NCBI RefSeq assembly: GCF_021555175.1
Contig: NZ_JAKGRW010000053.1
Coordinates: 53,145 to 117,144 of the forward strand
Origin: Nocardioides alcanivorans
GTDB lineage: Bacteria > Actinomycetota > Actinomycetes > Propionibacteriales > Nocardioidaceae
Length of the DNA: 64,000 nucleotides
Reading direction: 5' to 3'
Shown here: one piece after another, positions 37,335 through 46,426 of the stretch
How the letters are laid out: the number at the start of each line of letters is the position of its first letter
Position numbering within the stretch: position 1 is the stretch's first letter
Notes under the pieces: generated by a model
The model's database searches: none
Seen by the model: only the letters and a program-made list of their open reading frames with translations
What the model was told of the DNA's origin: nothing
Translations under genes and position numbers: made by a program

Positions 37335-39025
37335 ACCAGCAGGTCAAGCACTACGACGTCATCGTCATCGGCTCCGGCTTCGGCGGCTCGGTCTCTGCGC
37401 TGCGGCTGACCGAGAAGGGCTACAAGGTCGGTGTCCTCGAAGCCGGGCGGCGCTTCGACGACCAGGACCTCCCCACGACGTCGTGGCGGGTGCGCGACTA
37501 CCTCTGGGCGCCGGCACTGGGCTGCAAGGGAATCATGCGGATGACCCTGCTCAAGGACATCCTGGTGCTGTCGGGCGCCGGAGTCGGCGGCGGCTCCCTC
37601 GTCTATGCCAACACCCTCTACGAACCGCCGACGGCGTTCTACGAGGACGCGCACTGGGCGCACATCACCGACTGGGCCGAGGAGTTGGCGCCGGCCTACG
37701 ACCAGGCCAAGCGGATGCTCGGTGCCACCACCTACCCCGAGGTGTCACCCGCCGACGAGGTGATGAAGGCGGTCGCCGACGGACTCGGGGTGGGTGACAC
37801 CTTCCACCCGACCGAGGTCGGCGTGCTCTTCGGCGAGCGACCAGGCCAGACGGTGGCTGACCCGTTCTTCGGTGGCCAAGGGCCGGCACGCACGACGTGC
37901 ACCAACTGCGGCGAGTGCATGACCGGTTGCCGTCACGGCGCCAAGAACACGCTGGTGAAGAACTACCTCCACCTGGCCGAGCAGGCCGGCGCCGAGGTGC
38001 ACCCCCTCACCACCGTCACCGACGTGGTGCCGCGGCGCCTTGGCGGCTACCTGGTGACCACCCGCCGGACGGGCGGACGCAAGCAGACGGTGTTCACCGC
38101 AGACCACGTCATCTTCTCCGCGGCGTCCCTGGGCACTCAACGGCTGCTGCACAGGCTCCGTGACCGAGGCAGCCTGCCGCGGATCTCGAGACGCTTGGGT
38201 GAGCTGTCGCGCTCCAACTCCGAAGCGGTCCTCGGCGCCCGCTCGCGACGCACCGACGTCGACTTCACCCGCGGGGTGGCGATCACGTCGTCGATCCACC
38301 TCGATGAGTCGACCCACGTCGAGCCCTGTCGCTATGGCCACGGCAGCAACGCGCTCAGCCTGCTGATGGCGACCTTGACCGACGTCGAGCCGGGCCGCAA
38401 TCGACTGCTCACGGGGTTGCGCGCCATGTGGCGCAACCGTCGCGACCTGCTCACGCTCCACGACCCGCGGAGGTGGTCGGAGCAGACCATCCCGTTGCTG
38501 GTGATGCAGACCGACGACAACTCCCTGACGACCTACACGAGGCGTCGCCCCTGGGGTCGTCGGATGACGACCAAGCAGGGCATCGGAAAGCCCAACCCGG
38601 TGTGGATCCCGGCCGCCCACGACGTGACCCGTCGGGTCGCCGACGAGATCGACGGGATTGCGGGCGGCACCTGGGCAGACCTGGTCAACGTGCCGACAAC
38701 CGGCCACTTCATCGGGGGATGCCCCATCGGCGAGACACCCGAGGACGGCGTGGTCGACCCCTACCACCGCCTGCACGGCCACCCCGGGCTGCACGTGGTC
38801 GACGGATCGGTCGTCGCGGCCAATCTCGGCGTGAACCCTTCCCTGACCATCACCGCCATGGCGGAACGCGCCATGGCCTTCTGGCCCAACAAGGGAGACG
38901 AGGATCCGCGTCCACCGCACGGAGCGGCGTACCAACGCCTGAGGCCGGTCGCCCCCGACAGGCCGACGGTGCCGCCCTTGGCACCCGCTGCCTACCGGCT
39001 GCCGCTCCACATCGCCACGAAGTAG
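37331..39025 (+). CDS. GMC oxidoreductase, cholesterol-oxidase-like
   Basis: A 564-aa FAD enzyme of the GMC superfamily, resembling the ChoD group of actinobacteria. FAD site VIGSGFGGSVSALRL (residues about 12-26), the second signature SGAGVGGGSLVYANTLYEPP, and the C-terminal catalytic region HFIGGCPIGETPEDGVVDP with HPGLHVVDGSVVAANLGVNP. A Cys cluster CTNCGECMTGCRHGAKN near residue 195 is shared by this subgroup. It oxidises a hydroxyl to a ketone using oxygen or another acceptor. It overlaps the monooxygenase stop by 4 bp, matching a hydroxyl to ketone to lactone order. Confidence 0.9.
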   Translation: MNQQVKHYDVIVIGSGFGGSVSALRLTEKGYKVGVLEAGRRFDDQDLPTTSWRVRDYLWAPALGCKGIMRMTLLKDILVLSGAGVGGGSLVYANTLYEPPTAFYEDAHWAHITDWAEELAPAYDQAKRMLGATTYPEVSPADEVMKAVADGLGVGDTFHPTEVGVLFGERPGQTVADPFFGGQGPARTTCTNCGECMTGCRHGAKNTLVKNYLHLAEQAGAEVHPLTTVTDVVPRRLGGYLVTTRRTGGRKQTVFTADHVIFSAASLGTQRLLHRLRDRGSLPRISRRLGELSRSNSEAVLGARSRRTDVDFTRGVAITSSIHLDESTHVEPCRYGHGSNALSLLMATLTDVEPGRNRLLTGLRAMWRNRRDLLTLHDPRRWSEQTIPLLVMQTDDNSLTTYTRRRPWGRRMTTKQGIGKPNPVWIPAAHDVTRRVADEIDGIAGGTWADLVNVPTTGHFIGGCPIGETPEDGVVDPYHRLHGHPGLHVVDGSVVAANLGVNPSLTITAMAERAMAFWPNKGDEDPRPPHGAAYQRLRPVAPDRPTVPPLAPAAYRLPLHIATK

Positions 39026-39075
39026 CGGCCGAGCGCAGAAACGTGACGAGTCGGGCACCGTTAGGATCTTCGCTC

Positions 39076-39420
39076 GTGACCGAAGAACTTCCCCCGTGTC
39101 CCCAGTGCTCCAGTGCCTACAGCTATGAGATGGGCGAGCTGCTGGTCTGCCCCGAGTGCGCCCACGAGTGGTCGCCGAGCGAGGAGGCGGCGGCAGAGGA
39201 GGCTGCCCAGGTCCGTGACTCGGTGGGCAATGTGCTGCTGGACGGCGACAACGTGACGATCGTCAAGGACCTCAAGGTCAAGGGCGGCGGCACCATCAAG
39301 GTCGGCACCAGGGTGCGCGGCATCCGCCTGGTCGACGGTGTCGGCGACCACGACATCGACGCCAAGGTCGACGGGTTCGGCCCGATGCAGCTCAAGTCCA
39401 GCGTGGTCAAGAAGGCCTGA
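39076..39420 (+). CDS. phnA: zinc-ribbon protein PhnA family
   Basis: A 114-aa PhnA/YjdM-type protein: N-terminal zinc ribbon (PCPQCSSAYSYEMGELLVCPECAHEW, shown as CPQC and CPEC at residues about 8-11 and 28-31) and a C-terminal beta domain with LLDGDNVTIVKDLKVKGGG and VGTRVRGIRLVDG. Despite the name, no phosphonate operon is nearby and the function is unsettled. Start GTG at 39076. Followed by four 21-bp tandem repeats. Confidence 0.9.
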   Translation: MTEELPPCPQCSSAYSYEMGELLVCPECAHEWSPSEEAAAEEAAQVRDSVGNVLLDGDNVTIVKDLKVKGGGTIKVGTRVRGIRLVDGVGDHDIDAKVDGFGPMQLKSSVVKKA

Positions 39421-39451
39421 CGGCCGCCCTTCGTACGTCGATCACTCGGTT

Positions 39452-39539
39452 CGCGCATTCCAACTGAAGGCTCGCGCATTCCAACTGAAGGCTCGCGCGT
39501 TCCAACTGAAGGTTCGCGCGTTCCGACTGAAGGTTCGCG
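39452..39539. repeat. 21-bp tandem repeat, four units, opposite orientation to 30.9 kb
   Basis: Four units start at 39452, 39473, 39494 and 39515, cores CGCGCATTCCAACTGAAGGC and CGCGCGTTCCAACTGAAGGT. Their reverse complement differs from the 30.9-kb unit at three positions only. The array fills the gap between the phnA stop and the hydratase stop, again between convergent genes. Confidence 0.9.
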
Positions 39540-40343
39540 TCAGGCGGAGAAGGTGGCGGTGGCGCTTCCCAGGCCAGAGATGTGGGCGGTGACGACCTGG
39601 CCGGGCGCGACCGGGCGCATCGGGCCGAGGGCGCCGGAGAGCAGCACCTGACCGGCGCGCAGCGGCACCCCGAAGTCGCGCGCATAGCGGGCCAGCCACG
39701 ACACGGCGTTGAGCGGGTCGCCCAGGCAGGCCGCGCCGTTGCCGGTTGAGACCTCTTCGCCGTCGATGGTCATCGACATCTCGACCTCGACTGGCTCGAA
39801 GTCGGCCAAGGTGAGGCGCTGGGTACCCAGCACGTAGAGGCCACTGGAGGCGTTGTCGGCGACGGTGTCACCGAACGAGATGTTCCAGTTCTCGATGCGG
39901 GAGTCGACGATCTCGAGCGCGGCAACTGCGTAGTCGATCGCCCCGCGCACCTGGGCGACGTCGAGCTCACCCTCGGCGAGGTCCTCTCCGAGCACGAAGG
40001 CGACCTCGGCCTCGACCTTGGGCTGCAGGAGGCGCGACATCGGGACGACCTCGTCCTCGCGGTACTCCATGTCGTCGAGCAACACGCCGAAGTCGGGCTG
40101 GTCGACGCCGAGCTGGTCCTGGACCGCCTTGGAGGTGGCACCGATCTTGCGGCCCACGACCTTCGCTCCGGCGCCGACCCGCGCCGCGATGAGCTGCTCC
40201 TGCACCTTGTAGGCGGCCGCCACGTCGTTCTCGCCGATGAGGTCGCGCACCGGATCGCATGGGCTGTTGGTCTCGATCGCCCGGAAGAGGCGCTGGGCGG
40301 CGGCGTCGATGTTGGCAGGGCTGGCCACGGGCTGCGTCGTCAT
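39540..40343 (-). CDS. 2-keto-4-pentenoate hydratase (HsaE/MhpD-like)
   Basis: A 267-aa member of the FAH-like hydratases that add water to 2-hydroxypenta-2,4-dienoate in meta-cleavage pathways, including the steroid ring pathway (HsaE). Visible are AYKVQEQLIAARVGAGAKVVGRKIG, the metal-site segment PKVEAEVAFVLGEDL, and SFGDTVADNASSGLYVLG with GLGSATATF at the end. The match to the family is clear, but neighbours HsaF/HsaG are absent, so steroid assignment is open. ATG at 40343. Its stop is flanked by the tandem repeat array. Confidence 0.88.
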   Translation of the reverse strand: MTTQPVASPANIDAAAQRLFRAIETNSPCDPVRDLIGENDVAAAYKVQEQLIAARVGAGAKVVGRKIGATSKAVQDQLGVDQPDFGVLLDDMEYREDEVVPMSRLLQPKVEAEVAFVLGEDLAEGELDVAQVRGAIDYAVAALEIVDSRIENWNISFGDTVADNASSGLYVLGTQRLTLADFEPVEVEMSMTIDGEEVSTGNGAACLGDPLNAVSWLARYARDFGVPLRAGQVLLSGALGPMRPVAPGQVVTAHISGLGSATATFSA

Positions 40344-40414
40344 GGGGTCATCGTCTCCGACCGCCGGTGACCCTGGCAGCCCCGGGGTCCGTTGAACGGA
40401 ACGCAGCGGACCGC

Positions 40415-41061
40415 TCAGGCGCGCCGGCGTACGACGGCGACTCCCACCAACGCGGCGCCGAGCACGACGGCGATCCCGCCCACGCCCCACGGTACGGCGT
40501 CACTCGAGTCCTGTTCGTCGGCGTCGGTCCCACCGGCAGCAGTCGAGGCTGCCTCGGTGCTGCCGTCGTCGGCAGGTCCTGCCTCGGCGCCTGCGGTGCC
40601 TGGGTTGCCAGTGAGGTCGACGACCTCCGCGATGCTCTGCTCGCCGGCCGGACCGGAGCCGCCGCAGAGGTAGGCGCCGTAGCGGCCCTCCTCGGTCGCT
40701 GCGAGGAACCACAGCCACTGCTCCTCCGGCCCGGGGAGCGGGTCGATGCCGCAGGAGGCGCCTCCCGACGCGGTGTGCACCTCGATCTCGGCTCCCACGT
40801 CCCCCTTGAAGACCTGGTCCACGGCGACGGTGAAGGTCACGTCGGCCGCGCTCGACATGGTGCCGTCCGGACCGGGTCCGGCTTCGTCGACCTCGGTCAC
40901 CGTCCCGGTGACGATCCGATCGGCCCACCCGACGTAGTCAGCGGTCTCCCCATCACGCACGAGCAGGCGTGCGCGGGCGCGGCAGCGACGAGCACCACCA
41001 CAGGCACGACCAGGAGACTCCCCAGCAGACCCCACCACGTGCGCCACCGACGACCGATCAT
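40415..41061 (-). CDS. exported C-terminally anchored protein with HACSC motif
   Basis: About 215 aa after repair: signal peptide (LLGSLLVVPVVVLVAAAPAH, residues about 11-30), the cleavage-site motif HACSC, a small beta-rich extracellular domain (IVTGTVTEVDEAGPGP, VTFTVAVDQVFKGDVG, GASCGIDPLPGPEEQWLWF), a Gly/Ala/Asp-rich stalk and a C-terminal transmembrane helix followed by RRRA. Mature proteins starting CSC are common in actinobacteria and recall the N-terminal Cys fold of NTR/TIMP domains. Function unknown. One C is missing in the run 40948-40951. Confidence 0.8.
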
Positions 41062-41176
41062 CGCGCCACTCCTCACAGCTCGACATTGCGACACCATTGT
41101 GACGTGGCGGACGGCACCACGGTTCCCGCCCACCGGGTTCGACCCCACGAAGTGACCGGCGAGTAGATTCCCCACC

Positions 41177-41824
41177 GTGACCGAGAAGGCCGACACCACC
41201 CCTGTCCTCTTCGCCGACGACATCGAGTTGCGCGAACCACGCCGCACCCTGCTGGCCCGCACCAAGCTCGGTGTCGCGCCCGGCGAGGTGGTGGTGGCGA
41301 TCGGCCGCCCCGGCAGCGGCCACACCGTGGTCTCCCTGGCCCTGGCCGGCCGGATCGTCCCCACCTCGGGGCGGGTGCTGCTGGGCGAGTCACAGGAGCC
41401 ACGCGAGCTCCAGTCCGCCGTGGTGCTGGTCGACGTCCCGGGGGTCAGCGAACCCGACGACAACATCCCGCTCCACGTGATCGTCGGCGAGGAGCTTGCG
41501 ATGGCGGGCCGTCCGGCGCGGCGCAGCGCGGTCCGGGAGGTGCTCGCCGAACACGAGATGACGGCCCACGAGGACCTGCCGATCGGCGAGGTGCCCGCGG
41601 TGGCCCGGGTCCGCCTCATGGCCGACCTGGCGGCATCACGCCCCGGGGTCGCCCACGTGGTGCTCACCTATCCCGAGCGACACGGCACACAACCCGAGCA
41701 GGTGCTCGACATCGCCCGGGGCCTGGCCGAACGAGGGTTCGGGGTGCTGGTGACCGCCAGCCCGGGCTTCCCGGTGCCCGACGACCTACGCATGGTCCAC
41801 ATCGGCCGGGAGGAGACCCGATGA
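41177..41824 (+). CDS. degenerate ABC-type ATPase subunit
   Basis: A 215-aa protein shaped like an ABC ATPase: strand-loop FADDIELREPRRTLLARTKL, then GEVVVAIGRPGSGHTVVSLALAG where Walker A has His instead of the essential Lys (GRPGSGHT), GRIVPTSGRVLLGE, and a Walker-B-like AHVVLTYPERHG in which the acidic residue follows Pro rather than Leu-Asp. No LSGGQ signature is present. It is therefore unlikely to hydrolyse ATP by itself. It starts with GTG at 41177 and overlaps the YhgE/Pip gene by 4 bp; together they look like a modified export pair. Confidence 0.82.
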   Translation: MTEKADTTPVLFADDIELREPRRTLLARTKLGVAPGEVVVAIGRPGSGHTVVSLALAGRIVPTSGRVLLGESQEPRELQSAVVLVDVPGVSEPDDNIPLHVIVGEELAMAGRPARRSAVREVLAEHEMTAHEDLPIGEVPAVARVRLMADLAASRPGVAHVVLTYPERHGTQPEQVLDIARGLAERGFGVLVTASPGFPVPDDLRMVHIGREETR

Positions 41825-43759
41825 CCTCACTGCGCATTGCCTGGACCGAGATGCGACGGATCACCGCCGGCCGGTTGCCGCGGATCGCGGTGCTGGCGCT
41901 CGTGCTGGTGCCCTCGCTCTACGCCGGGCTCTACCTCTATGCCAACGACGACCCCTACGCACGGCTCGACCAGGTGCCCGCGGCTCCTGGTGATGGCCGA
42001 CGACGGAGCCACCGGCACCGACGGCGAGGAGGTGCGGACCGGACGCCAGGTCGCCGACAACCTGCTCGACTCCGGCGACTTCGACTGGCACGAGGTCTCA
42101 CAGGCCGAGGCCGCAGCCGGCGTGGAGGACGGCGAGTTCGACTTCGCCCTGGTGATCCCCGAGCACTTCTCCCGTTCGCTCTCCAGCGTCGGCACCGCCG
42201 AACCCCAACAGGCACGGATCCGGCTGATCACCAACGACGCCAACTCCTACCTCTCCACCACGATCGCCAACACCGTGGTCGACAAGGTGCGCGACGCAGT
42301 CGCCAGCGAGGTCTCGGAGGAGGCCAGTCGCACCTTCCTGACAGGGCTCGCCGACGTCCGCAGCGGGCTGCTCGATGGTGCGGACGGCGCCGCGGAGCTC
42401 CGCGACGGCCTGGCCACGGCCCGCAAGGGTGCCAAACAGCTCGACACCGGCGCCGGGCAACTGACCGAGGGCGCCACCCAGCTCGACGACGGCGCCGGCC
42501 AGCTCGTCGCGGGGCTGCGCACCATGGAGGACGAGGTGGAGCCGCTGCCTGCCTCTGCCCGCAAGCTCGCTGACGGAGCCCAACAGGTCGCGGACGCCGA
42601 CCAGAGGATCGCCGACATCGGTGACACCGTGAGCGGTGTGGTGAGTGACATCGACCAGCGGTACGCCGACACGCGTGACGACCTCGAGAGCGCGATGGCC
42701 GAGCAAGGGCTCACCCCCGCCCAACAGCGTCGGTTGCTGCAGGTCTACGACCGGGTGGGCAAGCCCATCCGCGATGCTGACAAGGCCGCCGGTGAGGTGC
42801 AGGGCAAGCTCGACACCCTGGCCGAGGGCGCGCGCGACGTGGCCGACGGGGCCGGCGCGCTCGCGGACGCCGTACCCGCTCTGGTCGACGGGATCACCGA
42901 TGCTCGCGCAGGCGCCGAACAGCTCGATGCCGGGGCTGCTGAGCTGGCCACCGGCGCCGGTGAGCTCGCCGAGGGCGCGGGAGAGCTGCACACCGGCCTC
43001 ACCCAGCTCCACGACGGCGCCAAGCAGCTCACCAAGGGGCTCACCGAGGGTGCCGAGCAGATCCCCGCGCTGGATGACGACACGCAACAGGCGATCGCCG
43101 ACACGATCGGCAACCCTGTCGACGTGCGTTCCACCGCGCAGACCTCTGCCGGGTCGTACGGCGCCGGCCTGGCTCCGTTCTTCCTCGCGCTCGCCACCTG
43201 GATCGGCGGCTATGTGCTCTTCCTGCTCGTCCGACCGCTCTCCACCCGTGCACTTGCCGCCAACCAGACGCCGCTGCGCGTGGCACTCGGCGGTTGGTAC
43301 ACCCCCGCCCTCATCGGGGTGGCCCAGGTGACGGTGATGTTTGCGATCGTCGCGCTGGCGTTGGGGATCGAGCCCGCCAACGTGATGGGCACGTGGCTCT
43401 TCCTGCTCTTGTGCTCGGCCTGTTTCGTGGCCATCATCCATGCCCTGAACGCCCTGCTCGGCACTCCGGGGCAGTTCCTGGGCCTGGTGCTGATGGTGCT
43501 GCAACTCGTCACCGCGGGCGGCACGTTCCCGTGGCAGACGATCCCCGGATCGCTCCACGTCTTCCACCACCTGCTGCCGATGAGCTATGCGGTCGACGGC
43601 CTGCGGCAACTGATGTACGGCGGCCTCGACGCGCGGGTGTTCGCCGACGTCCTGGTGCTGGGGGCGTGGTTGTCCGTCGCACTCCTGGTGACGAGTCGGG
43701 TGGCCCGCAAGAAGCGGGTGTGGAACGCCCAGCGGGTCAAGCCCGAACTCGTGCTGTGA
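41821..43759 (+). CDS. YhgE/Pip-family membrane protein
   Basis: About 645 aa. One N-terminal transmembrane segment (IAVLALVLVPSLYAGLYLYA), a long extracytoplasmic coiled region with heptad Ala/Gly/Asp repeats (GAGQLTEGATQLDDGAGQ and several like it, about residues 200-420), and five C-terminal helices of the ABC2-type permease (GYVLFLLVRPLSTRALAANQ, VMFAIVALALGIEP, LQLVTAGGTFPWQTIPG). Members are related to phage-infection protein and to EsaA-like export parts. A frame break lies near 41977-41990; unlike the others it needs removal of one base or addition of two. Coupled to the degenerate ATPase. Confidence 0.85.
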
Positions 43760-43787
43760 GGCGGCGAACGAGTGGTTGGATGGCCCC

Positions 43788-44606
43788 ATGAGCCCCCGAG
43801 CCGAGCGCCGCAAGGTGACCCGAGTGCGGTCGGGACGAGTCGACAGCCGACCTGACTCGATCGTCGTCGAGGAGCCCTTGGAGATCCGCGTCGGACAGGA
43901 CCCGGTCGCGGTCACGATGCGTACGCCGGGTGACGACTTCGAGCTGGCCGTGGGATTCCTGCTCTCCGAGGGCACCGTCACCGATCCCGGACAACTCGTC
44001 GGTGTCCGCTACTGCGACGACGGCCGCCCCGATCCCGCGAAGAACATCGTGGACGTCACCCTCGAGGGAGCGGCCCCGAACCAGCACCGCCACCACACGG
44101 TCTCCAGCGCGTGCGGGCTGTGTGGCCGCGACAGTCTCGACCAGGTGCGCACTGCCGCGCAGTGGCGGCTCGGGGACGACGGGGCCAGGGTCGACCTGCA
44201 GCTGCTCGGGCGGCTGCCCGACCGCCTCCGTGAGGGCCAGGCGGTCTTCGAGCGCACCGGCGGCATCCACGCGGCCGGCCTCTTCACCACCGATGGCGAG
44301 CTGCTCGTGCTGCGCGAGGACGTCGGACGCCACAACGCCGTCGACAAGGTCATCGGCTGGGCACTGATGCAGGGCCGGCTCCCGGCGCGCGGCACCGTGC
44401 TGCAGGTGAGCAGCCGGCTCTCGTTCGAGTTGGTGCAGAAGGCCTGGCTCGGCGGGATCCCGATCATCGCCGGGGTCTCCGCCCCGTCGACCCTGGCGAT
44501 CGACCTCGCCGAGGAGGCAGGGATGGGCCTGGCCGGATTCGTCCGCGGCGAATCGCTCAACGTCTATGCAGGGCACCACCGCTTCACCGGCCTGGACGGT
44601 CGCTGA
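43788..44606 (+). CDS. fdhD: formate dehydrogenase accessory sulfurtransferase FdhD
   Basis: A 272-aa FdhD protein, which passes sulfur from IscS to the molybdenum cofactor of formate dehydrogenase. The catalytic cysteine loop is SSACGLCGRDSL (residues about 108-119); GGIHAAGLFTTDGELLVLREDVGRHNAVDKVIG is represented here by REDVGRHNAVDKV and PIIAGVSAPSTLAIDLAEE. ATG at 43788 is preferred to an in-frame ATG at 43776. The cognate dehydrogenase is not in the window. Overlaps the methyltransferase gene (TGATG). Confidence 0.95.
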   Translation: MSPRAERRKVTRVRSGRVDSRPDSIVVEEPLEIRVGQDPVAVTMRTPGDDFELAVGFLLSEGTVTDPGQLVGVRYCDDGRPDPAKNIVDVTLEGAAPNQHRHHTVSSACGLCGRDSLDQVRTAAQWRLGDDGARVDLQLLGRLPDRLREGQAVFERTGGIHAAGLFTTDGELLVLREDVGRHNAVDKVIGWALMQGRLPARGTVLQVSSRLSFELVQKAWLGGIPIIAGVSAPSTLAIDLAEEAGMGLAGFVRGESLNVYAGHHRFTGLDGR

Positions 44607-45214
44607 TGGACGCCGCTGGATGGAACGCCCGCTACGCCGCCAGCGAGCTGGTCTGGTCGGCGACGCCCAACCAGTACGTCGAGGCGCGGCTCGCGTCGCT
44701 GCCGCCCGGCCGCGCGGTGGACCTGGGGGCGGGTGAGGGCCGCAACGCCCTGTGGCTGGCCGGTCTGGGCTGGCAGGCGAGTGCCGTCGACTTCTCCGAC
44801 GCCGGCTTGGCCAAGGGAGCCGCGATCGCCGAGCGGCTCGGAGTGGAGATCGACTGGGTCTGCGCAGACGTGCTCTCCTGGGCGCCCGTGGAGCCCGTCG
44901 ACCTGACCCTGGTCGCCTACCTGCAGTTCCCACTGGCCGAGCGGCGTCGGTTGGTGGCCAATGCCTGCGCGATGACCGCCCCGGGCGGCACCCTGTTCTG
45001 GATCAGCCACGACAGCCACAACCTGCCCCACGGCGTCGGTGGCCCCCAGGACCCGAGTCTGCTGACCACCGCCGACGAGCTCGCCACCTTGCTCGACGAA
45101 GGCTGGGACGTCATCGAGGCCTCCCGGGTCGAACGTCAGGTGACTGCTGCCGACGCAACCCGGGAGACGGCGTACGACACCCTGCTCATCGCCCGCGCGC
45201 CCGCCGGGGGCTGA
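44606..45214 (+). CDS. class I SAM-dependent methyltransferase
   Basis: A 202-aa methyltransferase. The SAM-binding glycine loop is AVDLGAGEGRNALWLAGLGW (residues about 37-56), acidic loop VDFSDAGL, and motif II-like DLTLVAYLQFP. The start WNARYAASELVWSATPN is typical of the group related to tellurite/thiol methyltransferases (TehB/TPMT-like), so a soft nucleophile substrate is possible. Translation is coupled to fdhD by a TGATG overlap. Confidence 0.88.
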   Translation: MDAAGWNARYAASELVWSATPNQYVEARLASLPPGRAVDLGAGEGRNALWLAGLGWQASAVDFSDAGLAKGAAIAERLGVEIDWVCADVLSWAPVEPVDLTLVAYLQFPLAERRRLVANACAMTAPGGTLFWISHDSHNLPHGVGGPQDPSLLTTADELATLLDEGWDVIEASRVERQVTAADATRETAYDTLLIARAPAGG

Positions 45215-45232
45215 GCAAGGCGGCAAGGAGTG

Positions 45233-45472
45233 CTACTTCGTGGGTCCGTCCGCGTCGGGGCCGTGGCCGGGTCGGGAGTCCTCACCGAAGACTCCGGACT
45301 CCTTGGCCCTGTTGACCTTGCGCACCTGGCGCACGAACGACCAGCAGAGCAGGGCGACGGCGAGGATCAGGCCGACGAAGATCCACAAGGCGGTCCACCC
45401 GGCGACGACGTCCTTCGCCTCCGGCGGCTTCTTGGCGAGCGTCTCGGTGGCGAGGAGGAGCAGGGTGTTCAT
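45233..45472 (-). CDS. small membrane protein next to mca
   Basis: A 79-aa protein with an N-terminal hydrophobic start (MNTLLLLATETLAKK), one transmembrane helix (AGWTALWIFVGLILAVALLCW) and a basic then acidic cytoplasmic tail. Its ATG at 45472 overlaps the mca stop, so it is co-translated with mca. Similar small proteins follow mca in related actinobacteria; the role is unknown. Confidence 0.8.
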   Translation of the reverse strand: MNTLLLLATETLAKKPPEAKDVVAGWTALWIFVGLILAVALLCWSFVRQVRKVNRAKESGVFGEDSRPGHGPDADGPTK

Positions 45473-46383
45473 GCCTGCATCCTCTCAACCGGGCCTTCCT
45501 CGACCGGCAGCGGGATCCCTGCGAAGAGGTCGTCCTCGGGAGTGGTCGTCTCGACGTGGCTCACCACGAGCTCGAAGTCCTCGGTGGGCCACACCTTGCG
45601 CTGGAGGTCGAGCGGGATCGCGAACCAGTGGCCGTCGGGGTCGATCTGGGTGGCGTGGGCGAGCAGCGCGCGGTCTCGCACCTCGAAGTAGTCGCCGCAC
45701 TCGACCTGTGTGGTCACCCGGTCGTCGTGCTTCGGGTCCGGCTTCCACTTCTCCAGCCGCTCGGCGTAGGGCGACTCCAGGCCCGCGGCGATCAGTGCGT
45801 CGTTGATCGCCAGCGTCCTCGGCCGGTTGAAGCCGTGCTGGTAGTAGAGCTTGCTCGCCTGCCACGGCGCCCCGAGCTCCGGCGCGAAATGGGCGTCGGC
45901 GGCCTTCTCGAAGGCGAACACCGAGATCTTGTGGCACATGATGTGGTCGGGGTGCGGATAGCCGCCGTTCTCGTCGTAGGTCGTCACGACGTGCGGACGG
46001 AAGCTGCGGATCAGCTTCACGAGAGGCAGCGCTGCCTCCTCGACCGGCTGCAGGGCGAAGCACCCCTCGGGCAGCGGCGGCTTGGGATCGCCGTCGGGCC
46101 AACCCGAGTCGATGAAGCCCAGCCAGTCCTGCTTGATCCCGAGGATGTCGCGCGCGGCCTCCATCTCGCTGCGGCGGATGTCGGTGATGTTCTCCCACAC
46201 CTCGGGGCGGTCCATCTGGGGATTGAGCACGGAGCCACGCTCGCCACCGGTGCAGGTGGCGACGTGGACGTCGACGCCTTCGGCGACGTACTTCGCGGTG
46301 GTGGCAGCACCCTTGCTCGACTCGTCGTCGGGGTGCGCATGCACGTGCATCAGCCGGAGACCGGCGCGCGAGGTGGAGGACAT
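45469..46383 (-). CDS. mca: mycothiol S-conjugate amidase
   Basis: A 304-aa zinc amidase that cleaves mycothiol adducts of toxins and releases mercapturic acids for export. The LmbE/MshB fold shows the zinc motif HAHPDDESSKGAA (residues about 13-25), GGERGSVLN, and the second metal site YPHPDHIMCHK. An upstream ATG (46407) adds eight residues, but the ATG at 46383 fits the family start (LRLMHVHAHPDDES soon after). Presence of Mca is a strong actinobacterial marker. Divergent from the DUF4307 gene. Confidence 0.96.
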   Translation of the reverse strand: MSSTSRAGLRLMHVHAHPDDESSKGAATTAKYVAEGVDVHVATCTGGERGSVLNPQMDRPEVWENITDIRRSEMEAARDILGIKQDWLGFIDSGWPDGDPKPPLPEGCFALQPVEEAALPLVKLIRSFRPHVVTTYDENGGYPHPDHIMCHKISVFAFEKAADAHFAPELGAPWQASKLYYQHGFNRPRTLAINDALIAAGLESPYAERLEKWKPDPKHDDRVTTQVECGDYFEVRDRALLAHATQIDPDGHWFAIPLDLQRKVWPTEDFELVVSHVETTTPEDDLFAGIPLPVEEGPVERMQA

Positions 46384-46426
46384 GGTGAGGATTCTAGGTT
46401 CCCCCACCCATGAGAGGATCGTCGGC

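Noticed and set aside
31000..40400. KstR-type operators for the steroid-like genes
   Set aside because: I looked for the AAC-N2-GTT palindrome near the starts and found no convincing site.
43788..44606. Formate dehydrogenase operon around fdhD
   Set aside because: No dehydrogenase or molybdenum-cofactor gene is present within the window.
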